Position numbers and translations under genes: made by a program. Positions 1 through 12,134 of a stretch of DNA of 64,000 nucleotides are shown here, in pieces. A model generated the notes under the pieces. That model was not told the DNA's origin. It saw only the letters and a list, made by a program, of their open reading frames with translations, and searched no databases. The stretch's first letter is position 1. Each line of letters opens with the position of its first letter. Where the stretch lies: assembly GCA_030267565.1 (NCBI GenBank), contig BRXU01000012.1, forward strand, positions 2,726,501 to 2,790,500. The letters are read 5' to 3'. The stretch comes from Pleodorina starrii (taxonomy: Eukaryota; Chlorophyta; Chlorophyceae; Chlamydomonadales; Volvocaceae).

Positions 1-917
1 ATCTTCGAACTACCGGGAGGGATTTTTCCACCAGGCCACCAGGACACCGGGAGGGATTTCCACCAGGCCACCAGGACACCGGCATCATCATCGTTACCAT
101 CACCGCGAGGACGGACGCCTGCCTAGACGCATGTGCATCGGCATGTGACCGCCACACAGCGCCAGCAGCTGCAGCCGCTTGCTCTCAATACTTCTCTTAA
201 GGAGATGGGGACCGACGACCGGCCCAATAATCCAGGCCATTCTGCGGCTTGAAACATTAGTAAGAAGGCCAGCGAATGCAGGCGCAATGCAGGTAGCACT
301 GCTGAAGGCAGACAGGCAAGCAAGGGAGCGACGTAAACGCACCAGCATGACGCCCCGTCGTCGCAGCGCAGACCCATGGGCCGGCCCACCTCTCATCCCC
401 CCGAGGTGGGTCTTCGGCCCACCCTAAGCCCATCCCACCGCAACAACACAACACAGCGCAGTACAACAGCCAAGAGAGCTGCACTCGGCGGCAGCGCCCC
501 CGCGTAGCAACAAAACAACGCCGAGCTGCCGACCGCAAGGTGCGGTCCAGATGTCAACCTCAGGCTGATCGCGGACACTGCCGGGAACGGGGCACACCTT
601 GCCGCTCTCCAAGCCCCACCATTTCAACCGTCTGCCTCAAAAGGCTCAAAAGGACCGCCCAACGCTGGCAGGCCGCCGCCGCAACCTCCTGTACCAGCTG
701 CCTCCTGGAACCCCATTTACCGCTCCTTGCCAGGTCGCAATACATACACTAGTCCCAAACCGGGTCCCCTCCCCACCATGCCACGGGAGATGCATGCCAT
801 GGGAGGCCAACAACAGCCCGTCGAGGTGCGCTGCTCCAGCAGCAGCAGCTGCTGCGGCGGCGGCATTCACTCCACCCATCAACTCGTAATCGCGTCACCC
901 TTCACCCATCGCACCGC
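1..917. other. Intergenic / 3' flank of the lipase-like gene
   Basis: No gene is recognised here. The stretch lies downstream of the stop codon of the minus-strand lipase-like gene (stop at 918-920), so part of it should be that gene's 3' UTR. It contains a short tandem repeat at its left end, annotated separately, and otherwise unremarkable GC-rich sequence. The small open frames in it have no family resemblance. I did not find a clear TGTAA signal on the minus strand. Confidence 0.5.
12..77. repeat. Two-copy tandem repeat, about 33-bp unit
   Basis: The unit beginning ACCGGGAGGGATTT and ending CCACCAGGAC occurs at 12-45 and again at 46-77. The copies differ by a 2-bp length change in the T run, and a third partial unit (ACCGG) follows. 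It is non-coding, at the very edge of the window, so the array may continue to the left. Confidence 0.8.
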
Positions 918-3900
918 CTACCACTGCTCCCCAGATGCCAGCGGCGACTGCCGGAGATGCTGCTGCTGTTGTTGCAGCTCCTGGCGCTCCGCCTGCGCCG
1001 CCGCCGCCACCGCCGCCGCCACCGCCGCCCGCAGCTGCTGCGCGCCCTCGCACTCCGCTGTGCCGCGCCACACGGCCGCCAGGTTGGATCGCGGGATGGC
1101 AGCCGCCGGCGTGTGCAGCAGGCCCGCCTCCAGCACCAACTGCAGCACAGCGCCAGTTGCCACGCCGCAGGCCGCCGCCAGCGCCCGCGCCGCCGCAGCA
1201 CGGCGCCCCGGCGGCGACTCGGCGCAGGTCAGCAGCACGGGCACGACCGGGCAGGCCGCGTCGGCAGCGCGGGCGCGCAACGCCTCCATGTCGCGACCCC
1301 GCAGCACCCGAAGCGGGTCGCGGCAACTCGCGACCAGCACCAGCGCGCCCCAATCCTGATGGCCCGGCTGCCGCTCGGCGCTGCCGGTGCCGCTGGTGCG
1401 GCCATGCGCGTCGGCAGCAGCGGTGGCGGCACTGGGGGCCGGCGCCGGGGGGGCGCCGCCATCGCCGTGCGCGGGATGACCGCGGCGGAGGACCTGCGAG
1501 CCAGGCGAGCCAGCCAGGGGGCCAGGGGGTATCGTGTCGTGTCAGCAGCACGTACCTAGCTGTGATGCATGCCCGCATGTGGTGGTCCGCACACCCCAAA
1601 CGCCCCACATCTTGCTCGTCTCGCAGCGGGACGAGCACATCCCGCCCTGCTGCATAGGGGACCGGCCGTAGGGCCGTATAGCACGGCTCGGCACGGCATG
1701 CGCTTCGCCGCCTGTCCCACCTACCTTCGAACTCCCTAAGCCGCCCCATGCAGACCGGAGGCGTAACTCGCCCCCCGATGCCCGTCTGTCGCTGTGATCG
1801 CCCCCCCAGCCCCGGCCCCGCCCCTGCGCCCATCCTTTACATACCTGCATGAGGCCCCAGCCAGGCAGCCGCCCCAGCATCCCCACCAGCGCCACCGGCC
1901 GCAGCAGCGCGCCCACCACACCGCCCAGCAGCGCCCGCCACCAGATGCCCCGCTGCAGCACCTGCCGCCGCAGCCCCTCCTCCATGCGGCGGACCGCCAC
2001 GAAGGGAGCCACCCCCACCAGCTCGGGGCAGCCATCCCGAGCGGGCATCACGCCCAGGGCCGCAGCAGCAGCAGAGGCCGCCGCCGCGGCAGCGGCAGCG
2101 GTGGCTTTGTCCAGGGCCGCGCGCGCCGCCTCGGCGGCCGCCCGAGGGTCAATCAGCCCCGGAGCTGCGAGGCCGGGTGAGGCGGTGGCGACGGCGGTGC
2201 CGACAATGGCTTCTGCCGGAGCGGCGCTCGCCGATGGGACGACGGCTGCTGCAGCGGCGGCGGCAGCGGCAGGAGGCTCCAAGGCCCCCTCGGGAGGCCC
2301 GCGGCACCGGCGCCTCCAGAGCTGCGCCGCAGACACCGGAGCAAGAGGCGGCGGCGGCGGCGCAGGGGCCTGCGCCGGCGGCTGCAAGGGCAGCAGGTGC
2401 TGCCCCGCCGCCGCCGCGGCGGCCCCGGCGCGGCCTGATCCCCACGTCCGACGCACTGGCTCCACCATCACGTTGCACAGCTCCAGACCGTCCGACAGCA
2501 CAGCGGGCGGCAGCGGCAGCGCAGCGCGACCCGAGCCGGCGCGCAGGCTGCCCAGAAGCTGCGTGCGCAGCTGCGCCAGAGACGCGGCAGCGGCGGCTGC
2601 GGTGGTACCGCCGCCGACGCTGCCCGGCGCCGCATGCCGGCTTTCGGTCGCCAGCTGGCGCGGCGCCGCGCCGAGCGGCGGGAACCAGCCCATTGACCGC
2701 CGCCGCGGCTCGGCCGGGATGGGCGTGGCTGTAGTGGCTGTAGCGGCAGTAGTGGTGGCAGTTGCTCCTCGCGGGGCAGCGGTCGCGGACGCAATGGATC
2801 CCAAGGCCGCCGCGACAGTGGCGGACGGCCCTGGCGTGCGGGAGGCCGCTGGCCGGCCGCCGCGCGCTTGGCCTCCTGCGCCCGGCAGCGGCCAGGAGAG
2901 CCATCGCGGCACTGGCGAGGTGGCCGGCGGCGGTGCCGCCGCTGCCGCCACTGGCCGGCCACTGGTTGCCAGGCCGTCCTCGGACGCAGGAGGAGCACTG
3001 CCGGGCCACCACAGCATCCAGCCCCGCCCGACAGGCCGCACGGCGCCGCCTGCAGCGGAGCCAGCCGCGGCCCTGCCGCCGCCACGCGCCTGCGCGGCGC
3101 GCCCGCCGCCGCCAGCCTGCCCCGAAACGGCCCGCGCGCCGAAGCGAAGCACCCACCGACGTGCCTGGGGCGCAGGCAGCCCTGGCGCCGGCGTGCCGCT
3201 GCCGGGAGCGTCCGCAGGCATCGTAGCGGCAGGATTGGTGCGCGCCCGGGTGGCAGCGAGCAGGGGGGAGGGAAGGGGCGTTGGCAGACCCTCCAGACTG
3301 GCGCGTGGCGAGGCCGCGGCGGCAGCCGACGGTGCAGCTGCCGGCGCTCTCGCTTGCGCGACCTGCTGCTGCTGCTGCTGCCGCTGCTGTGGACTCGTGA
3401 CACCTTCGCCCGAGGACATCGTCGCGGCCATCGCCACCGCAGCCGCGGACGCCGCGGCGGCGATGAGAATCGCCGCCTCGCTCCCCGAAAACGCCGTAGC
3501 CGCCGCCGCCGCGGCCGCCACCACCGCCGCCACCGTGACGGCGGCGCTGGCCAGTACGGAAACGCCTCCGTCGGAGCTGAAGGCCGCCATCGTGCTGGCG
3601 ACGACAGCCGCTGCTCCGACGGCGGCCGCTGCGCCAGTGACCCCGGCGACCGATGCCGCCGCCGCGCCCACCGCCGCCGCCGCGAGGCTCTGACGTATCC
3701 CCCAGCGCAGCCGCCCTACCCGTGCCCGCAACCGCGGCATGCCCGCCTGTGCTGCAAGGTGAGCCCAACAGGGCACGAAGCCCCCGCCCGGCCGCTGGGG
3801 CGAGCGTGGCGAGGTGTCTGCTGCCGCTGCCCCCGTCGTCGTGCCTGCCCCCGCCGCCGCCGGCGCTCGCTGCGCCTCAGTCCCCGCCGAGCCGCTGCCA

Positions 3901-6900
3901 GTCCACGGCGCCGTCTGCGGCTGCGATGATTTGGATACCCCCGGCGCAACCGACCGTGAGCCTGCCGTGCTGCCAGGCCCCTGAGCTGCCTTCGCGTTGT
4001 TAGCAGCGGCGGCGGCCGCCCTGCGGACGGCCGCCGCGGCCGTGGCGCCGCGCACCGCCGCCAGCGCCCAGGCCACCGGCGGCGGCACCCACGCCGCGAC
4101 GCCGGCGGCGGCAGCCGCGGCGGCACCGCCGCCGGCGGCACCCGGGCGGTCCTCAAGGCCCGCCGCTGCCAGCGCTGCCGGCGCCGACAGCGCGGCCTGC
4201 ACGAGCGAGGCAGCGTACGGCGAGGTTCCGAGGATCGCCACCCTCGGCCGCTGTACGATAACTGGTACGGCGGACAGCGCATGGAAGTCGCTTCGCGCCG
4301 ACACGACCAGCCTCCCCGGCAGGGTTCCGTCCAGCAGACCCCGGGCCACGGAGCGCGGCAGCGTCACACGCAGCAGCAGCCGACTGGGCATCTGCACCAC
4401 CGCGCTCGCATTCGCGTTCGCCGCCACCGCGTCGGCGGCGGCGCCGCCGCCCGCCGAGCTGTTTGCTGCCGCGCCGGCAAGAAAGCTGCCTGGAAGCTCT
4501 CGCAACGCACCGGCCCCTTTGACCTCCTTCGTTGCGCTTGCGCTTGCTGTGCCAACGGCGCTGCTGCTGCTGCTGCTATTGCTGCTGTTGGTGGCAAGGT
4601 TGGGCCGCGGGTTAGGCTGGAAGCGGAAACGGCGCCACGGCCCGCCGTAGCCCGCGTAGCCCTCAGCGAGCGCGCCGCCGCCGCCGTTGGCGCCGACGAG
4701 GGCCGCCACGGACGCCGCCACGGACGCCGACGCGGACGCCGCGCCCAGGCTAGACAGGCCGCCGCCGGGCCCCACTACCTGGCCTTGCAGGCGGCAGCGG
4801 CGCATGAGGTTGCCCGCCAAGTGGTGCAGCGTGTTCCGGAAGAGGGAGACGGGGTGCAGCGGCGGCGGGTTGGCCTCGTCGCTGTACGGCTGGGCGTACA
4901 ACACCTGTACGACCTCGCACGGCACCTCGGTGGACGACGCAGGCCCCGGCGTGCCGGAAGGGCCGGCGGCGCCAGCGGTGGAGGCCGGGGGCGAGTTCAT
5001 CGACGCCGACGTCGGCAGCGGAGAGGAAGCGCGGGTTGTAGCAGCAGCAGCACCCGCAGCCGCTGCTGCCGACGCCAGTGGAACCTGCTGCTGCGGAATG
5101 GCGCTCGCCGCCGCTGCGCCGGCGGTGCTGCTGCTGCCGCCGCGCGCCGATCCGAACGGCGCCCACCTCGCGGTGCGACCACCCGCTGCCGACGCCCCAG
5201 GCGCCGCCCTTGCCGCGGCCGCCGTAACTGGCGCCCCGGCTGCCTGGAAACCGGCCCCTGGTGGCGCAGGGGCAGTAGCGGCTGCAGCCGCACCAGCTGC
5301 AGCATTTGCCCCCGCCGAGACGTCCGGCTCCTCCCTGATCAGAGCCACAGATACTTTTCGGCAGTACTGCAGGTTGTGGCCGTCCAGCTCCAGATCCAGT
5401 TGTACGGACTCGTCCGGGCTTCCAGGACGGCGGCCGCCGCCGTCGCCGCCGGACCGGTACAACCCGCCGGCGCCTCCGCCCCCGCCGCGCACCCAGCTCC
5501 ACAGGTGGCCTATGACGGGTGCGCCGCCCGCCGCCGCGGGGCGTCCTGTCGCGGCGGCAGCACCAGCAGCCGCGTCCCCGCCCATTGCGTCGTTGCCGCC
5601 ACCTCCACAGCCATTGCCACCGGCACCGGAGGGGCGCAGGTCCGAGCACGGCGGCTCCTGTAGCACCCCCCGCAGCAAAGCGCGTTGCACGGAGATATGC
5701 GGCAGCAAGCTGTAGCTCAGCTTCACGGAGCAGTACGGCGCGCCGACGCCCGCCGCTGCGCCCGCCGCTGCGGTGCCGGAGCTGCCCGCGGACTGCGGCT
5801 GCGGCTGCGGGCGCACCGCCAGCTCCTCGCCCGCCAGCTCCTCCCCGCCGGCTCCACTTCGCACCAGGCGCGCCACCAGGTCCGCGTGGCGTTGCCTGCG
5901 TCGCATTGCCGTTCGGGCGGGTCTTAGCGGAGCACCGAATGATACCGGTAGCCACACGTGAGAAATGCTTGGATTGAAAAGGAAAGGCACACCGCGCGGG
6001 AAGGCAGGCCCTGACGGCTCACACGTTCGGCAGCTTGTGCAGGCCGGCCCATATCGTGGACTTTTGGCCTCCTGAACTACCAGCCCCGATGCCGCCCACC
6101 TGTAGGCCACCATGCGGTGGAAGGAGAAGAAGCCGCGGGCGCCCTCCGCTGCTGCTCCCGCCGTCCCAGCAGCCGCCGTGCCCGCCTGCTGCTGCTGCTG
6201 CGGCGGCGTCTGTTGGGGCTGTGGCTGCGGCGGCTGCGGCTGCTGAGGCGGCGGTTGCTGCTGGTCCTGGGTCTTCTGCTGCCGCAGCGCTGCCTCCAGC
6301 TCCTCCGGCGACAGCGCGCCATGCTCCGTCACAAACCACTGTTCCCCAAAGGTGTGGTAGCGGGAGACCTGGACGGGGCCGGGCCGGCAGGTCAGGGGGG
6401 CGTCGGGTAAGGCAGCGCTGAGGGGAAAGGCAAGCGGTGGCAGCGGACCAATTACACCATTGCAATCAGCATGTGATCTCCAGATGGCCGTGCAAAGCTC
6501 CTTTCTCTTAACCCGAAAGGCCTTGCACATTAGGGCGTCACGTTTTCCAACAGCATGCGCGAACACCCACGCACAAGCACCTTCCTTACCGGGAGCAGCG
6601 CCTTGGGCAGCGGAATGCGCGCCCTCGCCGCCAGCCGCCGCAACCGCCGCATGACCCGCTTCCGCCCCAGCGCCAGCCGCAGGCCCCAGCTGCCGCCCGC
6701 GTTGCCGTACAACGCCTCCCGCTGCGCCGCCGCCAGGTCCGCCGGCGGCTGGCCGCCGAGCGCGACGCCGGCGGCCGCCGCCGCCTCCAACGCATCGGGG
6801 CCCGGCGCCAGGATCTCCTCCATCGCCACCCCCGCCTGGTCCTCATCCAGGGTCTCCACGAAGGATGGACCCGCTGCGGCGCCCGGGGGCCCATGCGTCG

Positions 6901-9209
6901 ACGCCGCCGCTGCCGCTGTCGCCAAGGGCGCTGGCAGCAACACAGGCTGAGGTGACGGCGGCGGCTTCGGAATGTCTAAGGACGATTCGCCATCGCTGAC
7001 GCTGCTGCTCGTGCGGCTCACGCTGCTGGCGGAGCGGGACAAGGAGGAGGACCGACAGGCCCGCCGCTCCAGTAGCGCCGCTCCAGCGCCACCCACGCCG
7101 TCATCGGACGGCGCGTCGTCGCCGAAGCTGCCGTCGCAGCTGCGGCTGCTGCTGGCGCCGCTACCGATACCGCCGCCCAGAGTGGTGCTGCTTGTCACCG
7201 CGCTCGCGCAGCTGGAGGCGCTGGCGATGCTGGATGTCGATGCCACACGAGGCAGGTGCGGGTGCGGGTGCAGGTGCCCCTGGGACTGGGGCTGCTGCGG
7301 AGCCTCCAGCGCAACAACAGCCGCCGCAGCAGGCGAGGCGGGGCCGGCAGCACTCCCAGCACCCAGCCGGCCCAACGTAGCCTCGTCCAGGCGCGCCCCC
7401 GCCGCGAGCCCTGCCGCCGCCGCCGCATACTCCTGCGAAGCCGGGCAAGCAGCTGCCGCACCCTCGCCGCCGGCAGTCGCAGTCGCGGGCCGGCCGACAG
7501 CGACCCGCTGTGCCGCCCGTTCCTTCGCCCTGCGGCGGCGGCGCTCCGCGCGAGCGCTGCTACCGCCTCCAGTGCCGCCACTGACGCCAACGGCTCCACC
7601 GCCGGTGCTGCTACTGCTGGTCGTCGTCCTTGCCTGGGAGAAGCTGATGAGGCGGACCAGCTGGTCTTCCGGCAGGTAGTAGGTGCTGAAGCGGCTCGCC
7701 CAGCCGGCGCTCTCCACGAGCTCCGCCAGCGCCGCGTTCCCGACGGCTGGCGTGGCGAAGGCGATGCACCGCACGCGCGGGCGCGGCCAGTCCGGCAGCT
7801 CGCGCAGCAGACGCAGCGTACAGAGCTTGGCGACGGCGCCTGCGCGAGGGGCGGAGGGCCGATGGGAGCGCAGCGTGGTGTTGATTCGAGCGGAGGATTG
7901 GCGGGCTGGGACTGGAGTCTAGGCCCATCCGAAGAACGGGAGTTCCTCGATGTGTCGTGGGTTGCTGGACTTGGTTGCCAAGGGAGTAAGGGAAGGGCGC
8001 GGTGCTTAGATGCAGGCGCTTGTGTGTGGCGAGAATTTGGAGAAGGGCAAGCGGTGGGCTTCGCCTCCTGCCATGGGATTCGCCTCCTGCCGCCACGAAC
8101 CCGGCCCTGGTGAACAGGAGCCACCGACCGAGGAGCGGGATGCCCCACTCCGTTTGAGAGGGCAAGAAGAGACAGTTTGCGAGGCACGCCAGTGCAACGC
8201 ACCTCCCAGCGAATGCCCGCACAGCACTAGCCGCAGCCCCCGACTGACGGCCAGCTCGTACAGCTGCTCCACGTGGATCGCGCGGGCGCGCTCCAGAAAG
8301 CCGCGATGTGCCGCGGGAATGGACTGTCGGGAGGTTTGCAGGCCAGCGGGCCAAGGCACGGCAGCATGGATGCAAGGTCAAATCGTGGCCGATGGGGAGG
8401 TTCAGGCGGCGCCAGGGATGTCCCGACTCATGCCAAGATGACCAGGACACCACGCCGAATTCGCCGTGCTCCCAGCCGCCGTGCTATAAACCCATGCGGC
8501 TTTCCGCGCGCTTGGCCTGAACTACCGGCAGTCGTGGAAACAAGAAGCACGCGGCGCTGAAACAGGAAGCACGCGGGCACACCTGTCGGTCCGCCGCCAG
8601 GCGAGCTGACTCTGCCCAGACCGGTGTGTGCAGCAGGTTGGCGTCGGCGAGGATGTCCTGGAACTGCTTGGTGCCCATGAAAGCGACGTACATGGACGTG
8701 GGGGATGTCGCGATGAGGTAGTGCTGGGGTATGCCGGAGAGGCTCAGCTGCACCGCCTGGAGCTGCACCCAGCCGGGGGGGAAGCTGGACACGAACTCCG
8801 TGACTTTCGCCGCGACGCCCTCCTCGTCCAGCTCCAGCTTCTTGTAGACGCACTCGCTGAGGATGAGGGACGCGATGAGGTCCTGAAGCTCCTCAGCGCC
8901 CTCTAGCCGCAGCAAGCGACAGACTTGCTGGAGGGGCGCGGACGAAGCATCGATCGTCTCTGCTTGGTCGCAAACGCCCCTGGACCCGCCGCAAGGTACG
9001 CAGGCCTTGACCGCGTGGGTTACATTTTCGATGTGCTTGACATAAGCGCGACACCGGCGGCTGCGCCGTGGAACAGCAGTCAGCAAGTGCCTGTGCCGCC
9101 TTGGAGTTGGAAGTATTCCCGTCCGGCTGCTCGCATTCTCCGCTGTGCATCCTTCTCTTAAGTCTACTTGAAGGCCCGGCTGCCAAGAGTGCGGGACCCG
9201 CAGTGCCAT
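918..9209 (-). CDS. Very large class 3 lipase-like (alpha/beta hydrolase) protein, about 2306 aa
   Basis: Exons in transcription order: 9209-8583, 8323-8203, 7839-6590, 6368-6100, 5922-1845, 1493-918; phases close to 2306 aa. The nucleophile elbow GHSLGG (Ser about 247) is split by an intron. A probable acid Asp lies in YYLPEDQLVRLI (about 308), and a probable catalytic His in FFSFHRMVAYR (about 750). This S-D-H order with HRMxxYR is typical of Pfam Lipase_3 proteins acting on acylglycerols or phospholipids. Between Asp and His are about 440 residues of Ser/Ala/Gln-rich low complexity. Residues about 1500-1595 form Ala-rich hydrophobic stretches that could be membrane segments. Strand-like segments near 4190-4275 (PRVAILGTSPYAAS), 2450-2510 and 1300-1355 (ALVLVASCRDPLRV) may be a decayed GTPase-like fold; that is inference. 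The ATG at 9207-9209 is the first in the frame, but a further upstream exon cannot be excluded. Substrate is unknown. Confidence 0.88.
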
Positions 9210-9627
9210 CGGCAACAAGATCGGTGTCACGCGCAGAAAGAAGACTGCCTAACCATACTGTCTTACTGCAAGTAACATGGCATGCTACCAGGGTATGGTT
9301 GCATGTGCCGCAAGCATGGGATATTTCATGATTCGCTGGAATGTGCGCACCAGCAGTTCGAAGCGGTTATTTGCGTCAACATGACGCTCGTTCGAGCTCA
9401 CAGCTCAGAATAAATAACGTTTATGGCAGTGGAACTGTCTGGTGAGAGCATGTGGAAGTAACCAACGTTTGCGTTTCGCCGTTCGGTTGGACCGGTACAG
9501 ACTGCATGCCCGATGAGGTGCTCAAGTGGCCCAACTCTGTGAATCTAGAGCTTTCAGCAGTGAGGGACTTCTCACACTGTAGTTTTTGGTTTAAATTCGT
9601 GGTAAGGAAAACGGGCGTCTCAGGCAA

Positions 9628-10152
9628 ACTATCCGATAGACGACCTTCTAGATATGTGCCTTCGCTCTCTGTATTCGCTCTCCTTACTCGTCCTTGGATG
9701 CATTATCCTCGAGCAGTCGAGGACTCAATGGGGCGCATATGGAACTCAAGTTCCATGCGGAAAGTCTCAGCCTCCGCCGAAACCCTCGCTTACCCCGGCA
9801 CCAACACGGCTATCCAATACTCATTCCGCTGTCTTGCCTCCAATCCACTGAAAGAACGTTTCGGGACACTTCATGCATTCATTTGCCTGCCGTTCAAACT
9901 CACTTGGAGTTCGTTGCCATAGGCCGCAAGGCTTTTCTCATATGACCGCCCGCGGTTATGCCACACGCTTGTTTTTGGGCAAGTACTTTGGCACAAGCGC
10001 CATGCACATGAGCACACATGCGCTCCCGTATCCGACAGCCCTTGCGCAGCGGAACTCCTCACGGTATACTCCGAAGTGATGTGGTGTCGTTTTAGGGGTA
10101 TCAGGGTGTGTCCCAAGCTCAATGGGCACTACCCGGTAGACGACCTTCCAGA
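9628..10152. repeat. Diverged 25-bp direct repeat pair, 500 bp apart
   Basis: Two copies sharing the core TAGACGACCTTC lie at 9628-9652 and 10128-10152. Over 25 positions they differ at three or so bases. The AT-richer 500-bp segment between them has no recognisable gene. The pair could be relics of a mobile element or a locally duplicated site; the sequence alone does not decide. Confidence 0.5.
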
Positions 10153-11130
10153 AGGTGCATTCGAGTCGCCTTCACAACAGAAGTGCCAATTAAAAGCTAT
10201 TCGAGGGACTCACGGATCACTGCACACATGAACCCTCGTCCATGGGGCTGGCCTCTGCCTTGGCGCCATGGTGGGCAGCTCCGATCGCCGCCGTCGCCGC
10301 CGTTCCACCGCTGCGATACCGTATCATCTTTGTCCCACCCCACCCCTCCCCACCCTTCCCCGTCACTATCACCACGTACGGTATCGCCAGAGCCCTCTGC
10401 CTCCTCCTTTCACCTCGCGTTGCGTCACTCGTTTGGTCAATCATGATTTCGCAGTCACCCCTGTTACGCGACATACGTGTACGGCCCTATACGGTCCCAA
10501 TGACCTGGTTCCAGGCAAGGCACCGGTATCTGCTCGCGGCTGCCTCAAACTCGGACGGGCCAGCCCTGCTGCACGCTTTCAGGAAGGGCTTCGACCGAGG
10601 AGCATGCGCAACTGTGGGTGGCCGCCCGGGCCGCCAGAGTGCTGCAGTCCGGGCGCCACGGGGGCAAACGCAGCTGCAGAATTGGAGGTTTGCCATGGGG
10701 TTGATTAGACCCACCACTTGCTGCCGCCAACAATGGAACGGCATTTTGGCGGCCCCCACGGACGCCACGGGAGGGGTGCGGACACCCCCAGTCAAACGTA
10801 ACAAAATGCGGAGCAGGGCGTGCTGTGTGGAGTTTTAAGATTCCTCCCTGCCCTGTCATAGCTTGCAAACGCGCGTATTGGTACAGCCACAGGCAGACAG
10901 CATACGCCCTCCCTGCGAAGGACAGCAGCGGCAAAGGCCAACCGCAACCAGTCAGCCCTTGCTGGCAGCAGCACGCGCCTCTCACCGGTCGGTCAGTCAG
11001 AGTCCCGAGCCCAGCCCGCCGTAACAACCACTGTACTTCCAGGCAGCAGGCGCAGCGACAGCGGTAATGGACTTGCCGCCGCGGTTGTTCAAAGGCGCAG
11101 TGTGCCTGTCTCAGCACAGGGCGAAATCGT

Positions 11131-11142
11131 AATAATATATAA
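11131..11142 (+). promoter_or_regulatory. Possible TATA-like element
   Basis: The run AATATATAAAT stands out in GC-rich surroundings. It would suit a start of transcription about 30 bp downstream on the plus strand. No supported gene follows on that strand, so it may be chance or may serve an unannotated or non-coding transcript. Confidence 0.2.
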
Positions 11143-12134
11143 ATCCGTGCGCACGGCCTGATGTGGCACTGTGACCACATTCGGCAGGGCCTCACATTCA
11201 ATACGTGTACTCTGGACCTGTAAACTGACAACGGCACTAAACAGTAAATGCAATTACGTCTGTGGAACGTCATGTCGGGGGCTCAGTCGGCCCCCGGTCA
11301 CTACTGCCGGATGAATCTTAGAACACCGGCCGTTGTGGATCAGGCTGGACCCAGGGTATTCACGCCATACACCCGCTGTCGTCCCCTATCGTCAGTAAGT
11401 GTTCCCGCCGCTGGTCGCATGGCAGCATCCCTGCGTCTTCGCTTCACCAGAAAATTGCGGCGGGGGAAGGGCCCGCAGGCGCACGGCGCCCGACCGCGAA
11501 CAACACTCATAGAAAGAGGTATACATAGAAGGCATGGCGGCTTGCTTGTCCGCGTCGCTATAAACAGGCTGAAACAGCCGCCAAACGTTATCGTCTGCGC
11601 ATCGCGACTGCGGTCCACAAGGGCACGTCGCCGTGCAGTCAAGTCAATGGGTAAAAGAGATGATGAAGCAGCTACAGTGGCTCAGGTGAGAATATTACGT
11701 GTCGTTTTGGGCAGCACCATGCGTATTATGGAAGCAGCACCTTTTGAGTCATGGAAAACGCGTGAATGTTGCAAGACATACCGTAACTCGACACGTCCCT
11801 CAGTCTCCTCTCGCGCGCCCCCCGTGTCTTCCATTAACATCCGTATCGCCCGACCCTCACCCTTTATTAACGAGAGCAGTATCGAGCCGTGAGTAGTGAC
11901 CAACCGGCTCATACAACCAGCTGCCACGGCGATGACTCCCGCTGCCGCACCACCGCCTTGCATCGCCAACAGCCGGGCCCGACCTGCCCCTGGGTTGCAC
12001 CGCGCCTCAATCAGCAAACCACTCGGTGTCACGTCCGAAACCAACCCTCCAAATGCCACCTCCGCTCCCAGCTCCGTACCCTTTCACCAACCCGGTTTTC
12101 TTCCCGCCCCGCCTTGACGAATCCGAAACAGACA

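Larger units (their letters stand above)
9210..12134. other. Intergenic, AT-richer stretch between two minus-strand genes
   Basis: This holds the 5' flank of the lipase-like gene and the 3' flank of the unrecognised gene that ends at 12135. About 9240-10210 is clearly less GC-rich than the flanking genes and holds a diverged 25-bp direct repeat. Several open frames of 60-240 codons occur on both strands, but none shows a recognisable domain or exon-like codon use. A TATA-like run sits near 11131-11141. I see no gene I can support. Confidence 0.5.

Noticed and set aside
727..1657. Plus-strand frames rich in Ala, Pro and Arg
   Set aside because: Antisense of the last lipase exon and its intron; composition follows the GC bias only.
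1849..3693. 614-codon plus-strand open frame (and other long plus-strand frames at 1-6.4 kb)
   Set aside because: It is antisense to the Ala/Gly-rich exon of the lipase-like gene. In very GC-rich low-complexity sequence all frames stay open; the translation has no domain-like pattern.
11248..11892. 214-codon plus-strand open frame after a TATA-like run
   Set aside because: No recognisable motif, basic and irregular composition, no exon-like support. Kept only as a weak promoter note.
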